Shown here piece by piece: positions 27,601 through 38,017 of a stretch of DNA of 64,000 nucleotides; the first letter of the stretch is position 1, and every line of letters starts with the position of its first letter. This DNA comes from Flavobacterium sp. Root186. GTDB lineage: Bacteria > Bacteroidota > Bacteroidia > Flavobacteriales > Flavobacteriaceae. The DNA lies in assembly GCF_001428525.1 (NCBI RefSeq), contig NZ_LMHW01000013.1, positions 125,175 through 189,174 on the forward strand. The letters run 5' to 3'. Both the position numbers and the translations under genes were made by a program. The notes below the pieces were generated by a model. The model did not search any database, was not told where the DNA came from, and saw nothing but the letters and a program-made list of their open reading frames with translations.

Positions 27601-28761
27601 ATTGTAAACATCTACACCCCCGCCTTCCATAGAAATCCACAACTGGCCTTCATCATCTTTGGCAATCCCGGTAACACAATTGGTTTGCAGTGACTGTGGA
27701 TTTCCGGCTAAACTTTCAATTCCTTTTACCTTATTGTTTATTCGGTCAAAAACACCTAAACCTTTATTATAATATCCCAGCCAGATTCTTTTTTCTTTGT
27801 CTACATATAACGACCAGACAGAATTAGAACCTAAACTGCGATTATTGAATTTGCTGTTTTCATATTTTTTTTGAACAACACCTTGGTCATTTACAATGAT
27901 TAATCCGTCATTTTCTGTTGCACAAAGTATGGTTTTGGCATCTGCAGCCAAAATCGACATGATTCTTTTTCTGGTAATAGGATAAGTAACAGCCTGTTTT
28001 TCTTTAGAATACAAATCAGCTTTAACCAGACCTTTGTATCCGTTACCAATCCATAAGTTTTGTTGGCTGTCAAAAAACATAGATATAATGGTGCCTGATA
28101 ATAATTCATTATTCTTAGCAATTCTTACCTTTTTCACCTCATTTTTTATGGGGTCGACTACTTTTAAACCAGAATTAGTTCCTAAATAAATAGTTCCCTT
28201 TTTATCCTTTACTAAACAGTGAATCAAATAATTTACTGCATTTGGAGTGTCTAATTTAAGGCTGGTAATTTTCCTTGACTTGACATTTAGTTTTAGCAGA
28301 CCATTATTAAACGTTCCTAAAAAGATATTGCCTTTATCATCTTCAATGATACTTCTTACAGAAATTACAGTTTCTTTTTGGCTTGGTTTCCGAAGATCGA
28401 TATTTTCAAAAGTATCCAGATTGCGATTATAAAGACACAATCCTTCATCGGTGCCTACCCACAAAAGGTTCTGCTTATCTACATAAACTGTATAAATTAA
28501 ATTGCTGTTAATAGAATTACTGCGTTTTGAGTCCTGCTCGTAACCCATATAATTTATTCCATCATATTTATATAAACCTGCACCATTTGTTCCCATCCAC
28601 ATAACGCCAAATTGATCCTGTGCAATGGTGTAAATACCGCTTTTTGAAGTTTCATTATCTACCAGCCGAAATTGATAGTTTTCAAATGTATTTTGAGAAA
28701 ACAAGCTGTTTATTATAAAAAACAAAATAGCAATGGCTCTAAAACATTTTTTTGAGGACAT
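24631..28761 (-). CDS. Hybrid two-component system (HTCS) sensor-regulator
   Basis: A 1376-residue one-protein signalling system. It has a signal peptide, then a periplasmic two-bladed propeller built of Reg_prop repeats (WMGTNGAGLYKY, WVGTDEGLCLYN, WIGTFAKGLHYY and others), and a Y_Y_Y domain near residues 690-790. A transmembrane helix follows (about 800-815). Next come HisKA with the phospho-His in NISHEFRTPL (about 856), an HATPase with EDNGAGLDKKDI and STGIGLEVVRG, and a receiver with the Asp in ILTDVIMP (about 1180). The C-terminal AraC HTH contains ITEISIKVGFSSPSYFTKCYKEKYG. It senses an oligosaccharide in the periplasm and should activate this xylan locus. It lies 122 bp after GH97. 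Confidence 0.95.
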   Translation of the reverse strand: MSSKKCFRAIAILFFIINSLFSQNTFENYQFRLVDNETSKSGIYTIAQDQFGVMWMGTNGAGLYKYDGINYMGYEQDSKRSNSINSNLIYTVYVDKQNLLWVGTDEGLCLYNRNLDTFENIDLRKPSQKETVISVRSIIEDDKGNIFLGTFNNGLLKLNVKSRKITSLKLDTPNAVNYLIHCLVKDKKGTIYLGTNSGLKVVDPIKNEVKKVRIAKNNELLSGTIISMFFDSQQNLWIGNGYKGLVKADLYSKEKQAVTYPITRKRIMSILAADAKTILCATENDGLIIVNDQGVVQKKYENSKFNNRSLGSNSVWSLYVDKEKRIWLGYYNKGLGVFDRINNKVKGIESLAGNPQSLQTNCVTGIAKDDEGQLWISMEGGGVDVYNPETQNFKHITKSDTHFYSGLTNNNITKVFIDKKQNVWLASWNEGIFFLKKGSRNFINYNTKNTPDLASDNIMSITEDSRGVIWIGTFAKGLHYYTPSDGRFHHCNTKPFYANGMVNLDIRKVMADSDDAVWVGSTTGLYKVSTKDFVSFSVTSLRDKMSEKLKNHKSIHTINTLYQAKNKEIWIGTDGAGLFSYNKKTADLKWYINFNGLHEKSISSIIESNDGRIWLSGKKGISRLDLKNKTTVNYSTYDGLFGNDFNNNSVLKDENGMLYFGGYEGLNYFNPANLVKSKKQLPIYFTDLKLFNKSVGPLEKNSPLIKVISETKKIILKHDQSVFTIDFIGINYSFPARNEFAYYLEGFEDSWNYVGSKSSATYTNLAPGKYVFKVKASEKNGVWSQKPLELKIEILPPWWKTSFAYLFYSLLVLAAIYFGNQYYQNRFKQKQLIQFEQKKAAQIEKLNDKKLQFFTNISHEFRTPLTLILNPLGDILKNNAQELSGGVLNKLQTIQKSSDRLSRLINELMDFNQLQFNKMPLKVQQLEIVGFTKEIVSYFDEEAQSRGIQLQFQSDKKTLNDWADPKMFEKIIFNVISNAFKVTPDNGKITIRVIVNEELVYFPLLKPAYSNPSFSVIIEDNGAGLDKKDIKRIFDRFYQVNNLNKAYYGSTGIGLEVVRGFVELHKGNIEVESVLGAGTTFILIFPMGKEFFNENDILHEEFKRKKNISFTPTIEKETVQSFDDQEQKDRVYTILIVEDNVELRNYLKNELKKEYKVITAENGQIGLEAALQKQPDLILTDVIMPVMNGLELCKNIKADLKTSHIPLMMLSAKALVKDKLEGIDSGADMYLSKPFDMDILRSSLVQLLKSRQIMFNKFYNGITPKAKEKTTTLDNEFIKNVLNYINENINEYELSVEVLASKVFLSRSQLYRKIKTLTGVSVNEFIRNVRLEKAKELIELDNDNITEISIKVGFSSPSYFTKCYKEKYGHLPTQSK

Positions 28762-28883
28762 TTATAAAATGATTGTTAAATTAAAATTCAATGTTTATTA
28801 TTTAATAAAATACAATATTGGAGTTGTTTCTTTTTTTAAATATAAATTAGATCACAATTTGCGATTCGGATTATAACTTTTAT

Positions 28884-30827
28884 TTAATTCACCAGCACTA
28901 TCCCTCCATTAGAAGGAATTTTAATTTCAACTTCCTGATTACTTTTATGTTTGATTGTTTTTACTTTTCCATTTAATTTTTCATCATCAAAATAATAGGT
29001 TAATGATGCATTGGAAACAATCATTGGGAGTTTCAATTTTAAACTCAACGTTTCTTTTTGAGCGTTTACTCCTGCTATATACCACTTCGCTCCTTTTCGG
29101 CGGGCGAGGATTACATATTTGCCCGGGTATCCTTCTAAAAAACGAACTTCATCCCAGGTTGTGGGAACCTCTTTCATAAAATTTACAGCCCAGACCGGAG
29201 CATCCGTCAAGTTGTTTGGTGCCAGTGCAAAATGCTGTACACCACTTTGAAAAAGCACAGCCGTCGCAAAGGCAAATACATCCGAAGTCATTCGTTTTGA
29301 ACCTTTGCTGGAAGTATTTTCGCTATTATAAAATTTATTTAATGCACTGCCGCCAAAATCCATGCTGCCTGCAGTATTTCTAATAAATGTATGTGTAGCA
29401 GCATTAATCGCTTCATTGTTACAGCTTTCTTGTCCAAAATGCAGGTTTTCGCTCGCTAAGACCGCTTCGCTTGAGGCAAAATTGGGATACATGCGTTCCC
29501 AGCCTCTTGGTAATGTACAGCCGTGAAAAATAACCATCAAACCAAAATCATTGGCATCTTTTAAAATATCTTCATATAACTTCATGGTGACTTGTTTGTC
29601 TCCTCCAAAAAAATCTACTTTAATGCCTTTTACATTGATGCTTTTCAACCAAGCCATTTCCTTACGGCGGATGATACTGTTGTCCATCATTCCTCTTGGT
29701 CCTTGTGGTGCATCGTTCCAATATCCGTTTGAATTGTACCATAAATACAAGCCAACCCCTTTTTCGGCGCCATATCGGGACAATTCATCTATTTTATCTT
29801 TTCCGATCTGAGTATCCCAAAGGGCATCAACTAAAATAGTCTGATATCCCATTGCAGCGCTGAAATCGATATACTGTTTTTGTACCGGAAAAGTAGTGTT
29901 GTCATCCATTTTCATGATCCAGCTCCATGAACCTTTGGTATATTTATATTCTTTTGATGCTTCATATTTTGGTTTCACTAAATCAAAAGGAATTGTAGTC
30001 TCTACTATAGGAGACAATGTTTCTCCCATTGTAATAGTTCTCCAGGGCGTTTCTCCAATAAGCGATATACCGGGAGCAGTTGTTCCGTTTCCATTATTTT
30101 CTCCCGTCATTGGAAAACCAATACTATATAATCCTTTATTATGTCCTATTAATCTACTGGCACAATAACCACTGTCTACTCCTGTTTCGGATATTAAAAC
30201 CCATCCATTATTCTGTATTTTAAAAAGACATGGGAATGTATAACCTTCTCCAATTCCATTTTTGCCTATAGAATCATCTAATGTATAAGATGTCTCATAA
30301 CTTGGAGCAGTTCTGGCAAAACCGGTCATTGGCTTACTTTGCGGACAAAGAAATGTAGTGGTGCCTTCCGGCAGAAGAAAACCTGAAGCTTCTTCCTGTA
30401 CCATGCAAGAACGGCTTTCATTTTGCGGATATATTTTATATTTAAAAGCCGCATTGTTGTTGCTAACTCTAAATATAATGTCGATCGCTCTTTTATTTTC
30501 TTTAGTGAAAGAAAAAACAGCTTCATTAGCTTCATAATGAACATTGCTGTTTTTAATATTGGGAAGCTGATAGCTTTCGTCAATTTTATTTTGAATTGCA
30601 TCTGTTTTTAAAACTAATCCTGTGGTAAAATCCCCAACATTGGTTTTTAAACCAAGCGGTGACTTTTCTAAAAACTGTCTATCATTATAAGAAATACTAT
30701 AAAAAGGCTGACCGTTAGAAACAGATAGAGAAACTTTAAGTTTTCCGTCAGGACTTTTTACAACTGATTGTGCATTTAAGTTTAAAAAACTAAATAGACA
30801 TAAGTATAAAAGATATTTAAAACTCAT
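28884..30827 (-). CDS. GH97 glycoside hydrolase (alpha-galactosidase/glucosidase type)
   Basis: A 647-residue exported GH97 enzyme (signal peptide ending LNAQ). It has an N-terminal beta-sandwich (VKSPDGKLKVSLSVSNGQPFY), a (beta/alpha)8 core with YKYTKGSWSWIMKMDD, ILVDALWDTQIGKDKIDEL and INVKGIKVDFFGGDKQ, and a C-terminal sheet. The Asp in IKVDF fits the retaining alpha-galactosidase-like branch rather than the SusB-type inverting alpha-glucosidase branch; this subdivision is an inference. It lies 59 bp downstream of GH3 in the GH43-CE-GH3-GH97 operon and probably removes alpha-linked galactose or related side groups from hemicellulose. Confidence 0.88.
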   Translation of the reverse strand: MSFKYLLYLCLFSFLNLNAQSVVKSPDGKLKVSLSVSNGQPFYSISYNDRQFLEKSPLGLKTNVGDFTTGLVLKTDAIQNKIDESYQLPNIKNSNVHYEANEAVFSFTKENKRAIDIIFRVSNNNAAFKYKIYPQNESRSCMVQEEASGFLLPEGTTTFLCPQSKPMTGFARTAPSYETSYTLDDSIGKNGIGEGYTFPCLFKIQNNGWVLISETGVDSGYCASRLIGHNKGLYSIGFPMTGENNGNGTTAPGISLIGETPWRTITMGETLSPIVETTIPFDLVKPKYEASKEYKYTKGSWSWIMKMDDNTTFPVQKQYIDFSAAMGYQTILVDALWDTQIGKDKIDELSRYGAEKGVGLYLWYNSNGYWNDAPQGPRGMMDNSIIRRKEMAWLKSINVKGIKVDFFGGDKQVTMKLYEDILKDANDFGLMVIFHGCTLPRGWERMYPNFASSEAVLASENLHFGQESCNNEAINAATHTFIRNTAGSMDFGGSALNKFYNSENTSSKGSKRMTSDVFAFATAVLFQSGVQHFALAPNNLTDAPVWAVNFMKEVPTTWDEVRFLEGYPGKYVILARRKGAKWYIAGVNAQKETLSLKLKLPMIVSNASLTYYFDDEKLNGKVKTIKHKSNQEVEIKIPSNGGIVLVN

Positions 30828-30886
30828 AATTTGCTGTAGATTAATTACTTTTTATTGGGAAAGAAATTTAATAGGTAGTTTTTAAT

Positions 30887-33481
30887 TTATTGAACATTCA
30901 TTTTAATCATTTTTAAATCTTTAGCATCCGAACTGTTACCGTAATACACCTCATATTCTCCAGAAGTGATATTCATTTGCCTGGTTTTAGCATCATAAAA
31001 CTCAAATGAGGAAGCCGGTAAATTGATCGTTACATTTTGTTTTTCACCTGATTTTAGCTCAATCCGTTTGAAAGCTTTTAATGTTTTTAGCGGTCCTTCT
31101 GCATCATTTAATTTTCTAACATAGACTTGAACAATCTCTGTTCCGTCGCGTTTACTGCTGTTTTTTATTGAAAATTTTAACTGTGTATCTTCATTAGATT
31201 TTATCTTGTTCTTACTTAGGTTTCCTGCGTCAATATCAAACTTAGAATAGCTTAGGCCAAATCCAAACGGAAACAAAACATCTGTGGTATAGCGATAAGT
31301 ACGACCTTTAAGAGAATAATCTTCAAAGTCGCCTAATTTATCTGAGTTTTTATAAAATGAAATTGGCAGTTTTCCCGCTGGGTTATAATCCCCAAAAAGA
31401 ACATCTGCCACTGCCTGTCCTCCAGATTCTCCCGGGTACCAAGCTTGTAATATAACGTCGCAGCTTTCTGTCTCAGGCGTTAGAGCAATGGCAGATCCTG
31501 AACAGTTTACAAAAATTACTCTTTTGCCAGCTGCTTTAAGTTCTCTTAAGCATTTTCTCTGCACGGCAGGAAGCTCAATATTGGTTCGGTCACCGCCTTT
31601 AAAACCGGGATAAGAAACAGGCATTTCTTCTCCTTCCAGTAAAGTTGAAAGTCCGCCTGCAAAAATTACAGTATCAATACCTTTTAATTTTTGAATCAAG
31701 GCTTTGAAATCGATATCAAACTCTTTTCCAAAATCAAATTCTAAATTAGCCTGCCAATTATTGGATTGGGCAAAAAGAATTTCGATTTTATATTTTCTGC
31801 CCGCTTCAACTGCAAGCGGAATTTTTCCTGGAACCGTACGCCAGTTCGTATACTTCGCTATCGATTTTCCATCAACAAATAATTCAAAAACTCCTGTAGC
31901 TCCGGTTTTAAAAACAAGAGTATCGTTTTCTTTCGCTGAAAATTCAGTTTCATATTTTGCTGAAAATTCTTCTAGTTTAACTCCCGAAGCAAATTCATGC
32001 TGACCTGCTGTGGTCATTTTTACGGGATTTAAAATTTGCTGCGAAACAATACTGTTCCCTTCTCTATTGGGATTGTTCCAATAAGTAGCTTTCATTCCTT
32101 TTTTTCCTTCAAATGAGAATTGGTCAAAATATGTCTGGGTTACTTTATCTTCGACTAAATCACAAGATTTATCGTATATGACTTTATTTATAGCAAGTTT
32201 TGTTTCAATTCCTTTTTTAATGGTAATGGTTTTATTCGGTGTTCCGTTGTAATTTCCCCATAACATAGGTTCATTATCTGCATTTGGGCCTATAACTGCC
32301 ACTTTATTGATGGTTTTATTTAAAGGAAGAATATTGTTTTTATTTTGTAAAAGCGTCATTGAGTTTTGAGCCATCTCAAGCGCTAACTGTTGATGTTCTT
32401 TACTATTAAGCACAGTTGCCGGAATTTGAGCCCAAGGTACAATTGAGTCATCATCCATTTCGCCCAAATCAAAACGACCGATTAAAACACGAAGCAGACT
32501 TTTATTGATTTCTTCTTCTTTTATTAAATCTTTCTCAACGGCTTCGGGTAATTTTTTAAAGGGATATTTATCCCAGACACATTCAACATCAGTTCCTGCC
32601 AGAACAGCTTTTGATGCAGCATGTACATCATCTGATGAAACTTTATGTGTGGTATAAAAATCAGTGACAGCGCCGCAATCTGAAACTACCAGATATTGAA
32701 ATCCCCAATCGTCGCGAAGAATGCGCTGTAATAATCGGGTATTACTGCAGCAAGGTTCATCATCTAAACGCTGATACGCACACATCACTTGTCGAACATC
32801 GGCTTCCTGCACCAATGCTTTAAATGCTGGAAGATAGGTTTCGTACAACTCCCGAGGATTTACATTGTTTAGATTCAATTCATGTCTGCTCCATTCAGGA
32901 CCAGAATGAACTGCAAAATGTTTAGCGCAGGCTAATAGTTTTCGGTATTTCGCATCTGCAGGTCCCTGAAGTCCTTTAACAACCGAAACTCCCATTCTTG
33001 AAGTAAGATAAGGATCTTCTCCATAGGTTTCCTGTCCTCGTCCCCAGCGCGGGTCTCTAAAAATGTTCACATTTGGCGTCCAGACTGAAAGACTCAAAAA
33101 ACGTTTATTTTCATTTCCGTTTTGAATCCACTGATTGTATTTTGCCCGGCCTTCATCTGAAACCGCATCAAATACACGAAAAACCAATTGATCGTCAAAC
33201 GAAGCTGCCATGCCTATGGGTTCAGGAAAAACAGTAACATTATCATTATTGGCATAACCGTGCAGAGCCTCACTCCACCAATTAAACTTTTTGATTCCCA
33301 ATCTTGGTATAGCGTCACTCTGATCACACATGAATGCTGCTTTTTCTTCCAGAGTTAATCGGGAAATTAAATCTTCTGCACGCTTTTTAGAACTAAGCGA
33401 TACATCTTTATAAGGATATTGTTGTGCATTTAAATTGAAAAAGCATACTAAACTTAAGAGATATAGATAATTATTTTTCAT
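30887..33481 (-). CDS. GH3 beta-xylosidase/beta-glucosidase with inserted PA14-like domain
   Basis: An 864-residue exported GH3 enzyme (signal ending LNAQQ). It has an N-terminal TIM barrel with WWSEALHGYANN, RDPRWGRGQETYGEDPYL, AKHFAVHSGPEWSRHELN and the nucleophile Asp in LVVSDCGAVTDFY. Then come the alpha/beta sandwich, a PA14-like insert (about residues 465-600, KGMKATYWNNPNREGNSIV...), and a fibronectin-like C-terminal domain (GTEIVQVYVRKLN). The WWSEALHG and GPEWSRH motifs match the xylan 1,4-beta-xylosidase branch of GH3. It cleaves xylo-oligosaccharides in the periplasm. It lies 46 bp after the esterase gene. Confidence 0.92.
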   Translation of the reverse strand: MKNNYLYLLSLVCFFNLNAQQYPYKDVSLSSKKRAEDLISRLTLEEKAAFMCDQSDAIPRLGIKKFNWWSEALHGYANNDNVTVFPEPIGMAASFDDQLVFRVFDAVSDEGRAKYNQWIQNGNENKRFLSLSVWTPNVNIFRDPRWGRGQETYGEDPYLTSRMGVSVVKGLQGPADAKYRKLLACAKHFAVHSGPEWSRHELNLNNVNPRELYETYLPAFKALVQEADVRQVMCAYQRLDDEPCCSNTRLLQRILRDDWGFQYLVVSDCGAVTDFYTTHKVSSDDVHAASKAVLAGTDVECVWDKYPFKKLPEAVEKDLIKEEEINKSLLRVLIGRFDLGEMDDDSIVPWAQIPATVLNSKEHQQLALEMAQNSMTLLQNKNNILPLNKTINKVAVIGPNADNEPMLWGNYNGTPNKTITIKKGIETKLAINKVIYDKSCDLVEDKVTQTYFDQFSFEGKKGMKATYWNNPNREGNSIVSQQILNPVKMTTAGQHEFASGVKLEEFSAKYETEFSAKENDTLVFKTGATGVFELFVDGKSIAKYTNWRTVPGKIPLAVEAGRKYKIEILFAQSNNWQANLEFDFGKEFDIDFKALIQKLKGIDTVIFAGGLSTLLEGEEMPVSYPGFKGGDRTNIELPAVQRKCLRELKAAGKRVIFVNCSGSAIALTPETESCDVILQAWYPGESGGQAVADVLFGDYNPAGKLPISFYKNSDKLGDFEDYSLKGRTYRYTTDVLFPFGFGLSYSKFDIDAGNLSKNKIKSNEDTQLKFSIKNSSKRDGTEIVQVYVRKLNDAEGPLKTLKAFKRIELKSGEKQNVTINLPASSFEFYDAKTRQMNITSGEYEVYYGNSSDAKDLKMIKMNVQ

Positions 33482-33527
33482 TTATTTTGATTAAAGATTT
33501 GAGCTTTCTAATTGCTTTCGAAGAGCA

Positions 33528-35219
<1,692 letters not shown>

Positions 35220-35259
35220 TTACAAATTTGTTTTTGTTTGAAAATTTAAAAATGAACAA

Positions 35260-36975
35260 TTATTCTGGATGGGCATCATTGGCAGCGGTAGCATACAAAC
35301 CTACTAGTGCCCCTGTAAAACCTCCAGCGATATTGGTTGAAAGGATATCTCCGGAAACTACTCCGCCTAAGTTTTCAAAATCAATACCATTGACAGCATA
35401 ACTAAATTCATAGTTGTCTCCTGTAGCTTTTACCTGCAGACGTAGTGAATTTATTATTTTGATTTTAGAACTTGCTATAATTTTTGATTGGCCTTTTTCT
35501 GTTCTTTCCAATAAAATAAAAGTGTCATCTCCTTTTTTTGTGATACCAAATACATAATTAAAACGTTCATTCTGAAGGCAGACAATACCAGCCAAATCCC
35601 TTTCTGACTGCGGTTTGTAATCAACTGTGGCAGTAAATAAAAATGTGTTGTGCTGCTGTCTGTAAAAAAGTGTAGAAGTTGGTTTAACTTCTTTAATACT
35701 TACTTCAAATGGAGTTATTTCTAAGCCTTTTTTACTTAATGAAATAAAATTTTCCCTAGGACCTCGCAATCCTATCCATCTGTAATCTAAATTTTTAGAG
35801 GCAAAATTTTCGGTAAAAACGAAATTACCGTTAGGAAAAAAGCCCTCTTTTCCTGTTTTATTTGTAACTCCGGCCGGCATTTTTAATTTTGGCTGCAGGG
35901 GAATTAATCCATTTTCAAAAACAGGAAAATCACCTGACCAGTCTACAGGCAGTATAAAAGTTTCTCTTCCTGTGTTTACCCTGTCCTGATTATTAGGACG
36001 AATACCTAAGAAAACGCCGTAGTATTTATTATCCGGTCCCAAAATTAAATCAGCATGACCGGCCCAGTCTACCTTATTGGTTCTGTCTTTTGGAAAATAA
36101 CGCTGGGTAAGAATTGGATTATTTGATGATGGCTTAAAAGGCCCTTTAGGATTATCACTGCTAAAAATAACTTCGCTGTGATTGTCTCCTGTTCCACCTT
36201 CAGCGCACATTAAATAATATTTTCCATCTTTTTTATATAGATGCGGTGCTTCAATCCAGATCGGTTTTTTAGAAAGATTTACACCTCCGTCTACAATAAT
36301 TTTATCTGAACCGGGAATCACTTTGTCTATATTGAGATCATATTCCCAAATTTTAATTACACGATGTCCTTCGTACAATTCTTTTCCTTTATCTGGTGCA
36401 TCATTATGAACAATATAACTTTTGCCATTATCATCAAAAAATATGGAAGGATCAATACCGCCAAAAGCTAATTTAATAGGACTTCCCCATCCTTTCATAG
36501 GATCATTTGTTTTAACAATAATATTTCCTAATCCACCAGAAAATGCTGTCACAATCATATAAAAGGTGTCATTATGGGGATTGTAAGTAATCCCGGGTGC
36601 ATAAACTCCCTCACTGATTCCGGTATCATGCGGATTAAATTCTGATACGTTATTCAAAACACCTCCTAAATCTGTCCAATTTACTAAGTCTTTGGAATGA
36701 AAAATTGGTACTCCCGGAAACATCGCAAATGAAGAACATACCATATAATAATCATCGCCTTTTTTTGTAATGGCAGGATCAGGATAACACCCCTGTAAAA
36801 TTGGCGTATAAAATTCATCCGATTTTAATGGGTTGCTATTATAAATGTGATCATCACCATTATAAACTACATTCGAAAAGACAGCAGTTTTTTTAGTTTG
36901 CATTTTTTTTTGAGCTGACCCATGAAAAAAAAACAAAAGGATTACTGTGGTAAAAAAGATATTTCTTTTAATCAT
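35260..36975 (-). CDS. GH43 beta-xylosidase/alpha-arabinofuranosidase
   Basis: A 571-residue GH43 enzyme. The five-bladed propeller carries the catalytic base Asp in GCYPDPAITKKGDDYYMVCSS, the pKa-modulating Asp in GGIDPSIFFDDNG and the acid Glu in WIEAPHLYKKDGKYYLM. The C-terminal beta-sandwich (about residues 380-565, with WIGLRGPRENFISLSKKGLEI) is typical of GH43_12-like enzymes. I start at the Met encoded at 36973-36975 (MIKRNIFFT), which gives a clean signal peptide ending GSAQ; the longer frame would translate the leader hairpin. It is the first gene of the GH43-CE-GH3-GH97 operon, with a predicted promoter at 37179-37208 and a terminator-like hairpin in the leader. Confidence 0.9.
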   Translation of the reverse strand: MIKRNIFFTTVILLFFFHGSAQKKMQTKKTAVFSNVVYNGDDHIYNSNPLKSDEFYTPILQGCYPDPAITKKGDDYYMVCSSFAMFPGVPIFHSKDLVNWTDLGGVLNNVSEFNPHDTGISEGVYAPGITYNPHNDTFYMIVTAFSGGLGNIIVKTNDPMKGWGSPIKLAFGGIDPSIFFDDNGKSYIVHNDAPDKGKELYEGHRVIKIWEYDLNIDKVIPGSDKIIVDGGVNLSKKPIWIEAPHLYKKDGKYYLMCAEGGTGDNHSEVIFSSDNPKGPFKPSSNNPILTQRYFPKDRTNKVDWAGHADLILGPDNKYYGVFLGIRPNNQDRVNTGRETFILPVDWSGDFPVFENGLIPLQPKLKMPAGVTNKTGKEGFFPNGNFVFTENFASKNLDYRWIGLRGPRENFISLSKKGLEITPFEVSIKEVKPTSTLFYRQQHNTFLFTATVDYKPQSERDLAGIVCLQNERFNYVFGITKKGDDTFILLERTEKGQSKIIASSKIKIINSLRLQVKATGDNYEFSYAVNGIDFENLGGVVSGDILSTNIAGGFTGALVGLYATAANDAHPE

Positions 36976-37000
36976 TGTTATACTATTTATTACAAACATT

Positions 37001-37028
37001 AAAAAGCCGAGAGAATGCCCCTCGGCTT
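37001..37028 (-). terminator. Terminator-like hairpin in the GH43 leader
   Basis: On the minus strand AAGCCGAG, 9-nt loop, CTCGGCTT followed by three further Ts. It ends only 26 nt before the GH43 start codon and has no gene upstream to terminate, so it is either an attenuator or an mRNA-stabilising 5' hairpin. Confidence 0.6.
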
Positions 37029-37178
37029 CAACTAACAAACCTAAAGCCAGTATAAGGTAACTGTAAGATTAACACTCATATTATATTTAAATCTGTTATA
37101 TGGTTAATAAAAAGTTGAATTTTAATCAGTTGTTTAGCTGCCTACAACAAAAAACTTAGTCAATAAGTGTATTTTAAA

Positions 37179-37208
37179 CAAAAATAATAAAAAATAACCA
37201 AAACACAA
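37179..37208 (-). promoter_or_regulatory. Promoter of the GH43 operon
   Basis: Minus strand TTG (37206-37208), 19-nt spacer, TATTTTTG (37179-37186), an exact TAnnTTTG match. The predicted start is near 37172, giving a leader of about 197 nt. The TTG is inside operator site C. Confidence 0.6.
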
Positions 37209-37220
37209 TCGGTTGTGTTT
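37201..37220. promoter_or_regulatory. LacI-type operator, site C
   Basis: Perfect outer arms AAACACAA / TTGTGTTT around TCGG, overlapping the -33 box of the GH43 promoter exactly as site A does for GH8. Confidence 0.65.
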
Positions 37221-37522
37221 AGTTTTTATTAACAATTATAAAATAATTAGCTATAAAAAAAGCATTAATTAAATTTTATTCTAAAAATAATGAATTTTAT
37301 TTAAATAATGCTTTACAAAGAGAAAGATGGTTATCAAATACAAAATGATCTTTTATAAATTTTAATAAAAGATCAAAACATTATAGGAACATAAAATATC
37401 CGAAAAATGAAACAAACTTACCTTAAAGCAAAGTTTTATTTAAGGAAAAAACTCAATAAATACTATTTATCATAAATAAGATAGAACGAATTATCATTAA
37501 TATGGAGACAAAAAAAGCAAAA

Positions 37523-37542
37523 AAAACAATCGGTTGTATTTA
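37523..37542. promoter_or_regulatory. LacI-type operator, site D
   Basis: ACAA-TCGG-TTGTA core with A-rich and T-rich flanks, 320 bp from site C. It could serve looping with C or control rightward transcription; a near-consensus TATTTTG follows 18 nt after its TTG. Confidence 0.55.
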
Positions 37543-38017
37543 TCTTTATAAAACTATTTTGAATCTTAAGCCATATTAATCTTATGAATAAAAATCCATT
37601 CAAACCTCGCTAAACTAAATGCGATATATTAAAGTCTTAATTATTTGAATGTTGTACATTTTTTTACCTTTTTTTTACCAATACTATTTTTAAAACCTAT
37701 AAAAAATACACAAAATACATAGGTTAGATTTTTTTGTACCTAAAAACGTACTTTTTTACTCCCCATGTAAATTGTTATTAAGCAACTTTGCAGTGTCGAT
37801 TACTAATTGCATGAACATTGATGTGATTTGTAATAAACAACAGCAAGTCTAAGACAATTGCATGACCTATACGCAGATAAAACCTATTTTTTATTTACGT
37901 ATCCATTGATACTGATTTCGGGAATTTTAAAAGTTTTCCGTTCTATATCAAATGATAACCACTATCTATTTTTTACTAACAATTAATTAATTATTACTAA
38001 CCTTTAATTATTTAAAA

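Larger units (their letters stand above)
36976..38017. other. Large divergent control region, 1042 bp
   Basis: Holds the GH43 leader, promoter and operators C and D, and the start region of the PL14-like gene. The stretch 37550-38010 is AT-rich with no recognisable gene or strong promoter match. The length is unusual for this window, so an unannotated short RNA is possible but not shown. Confidence 0.5.
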
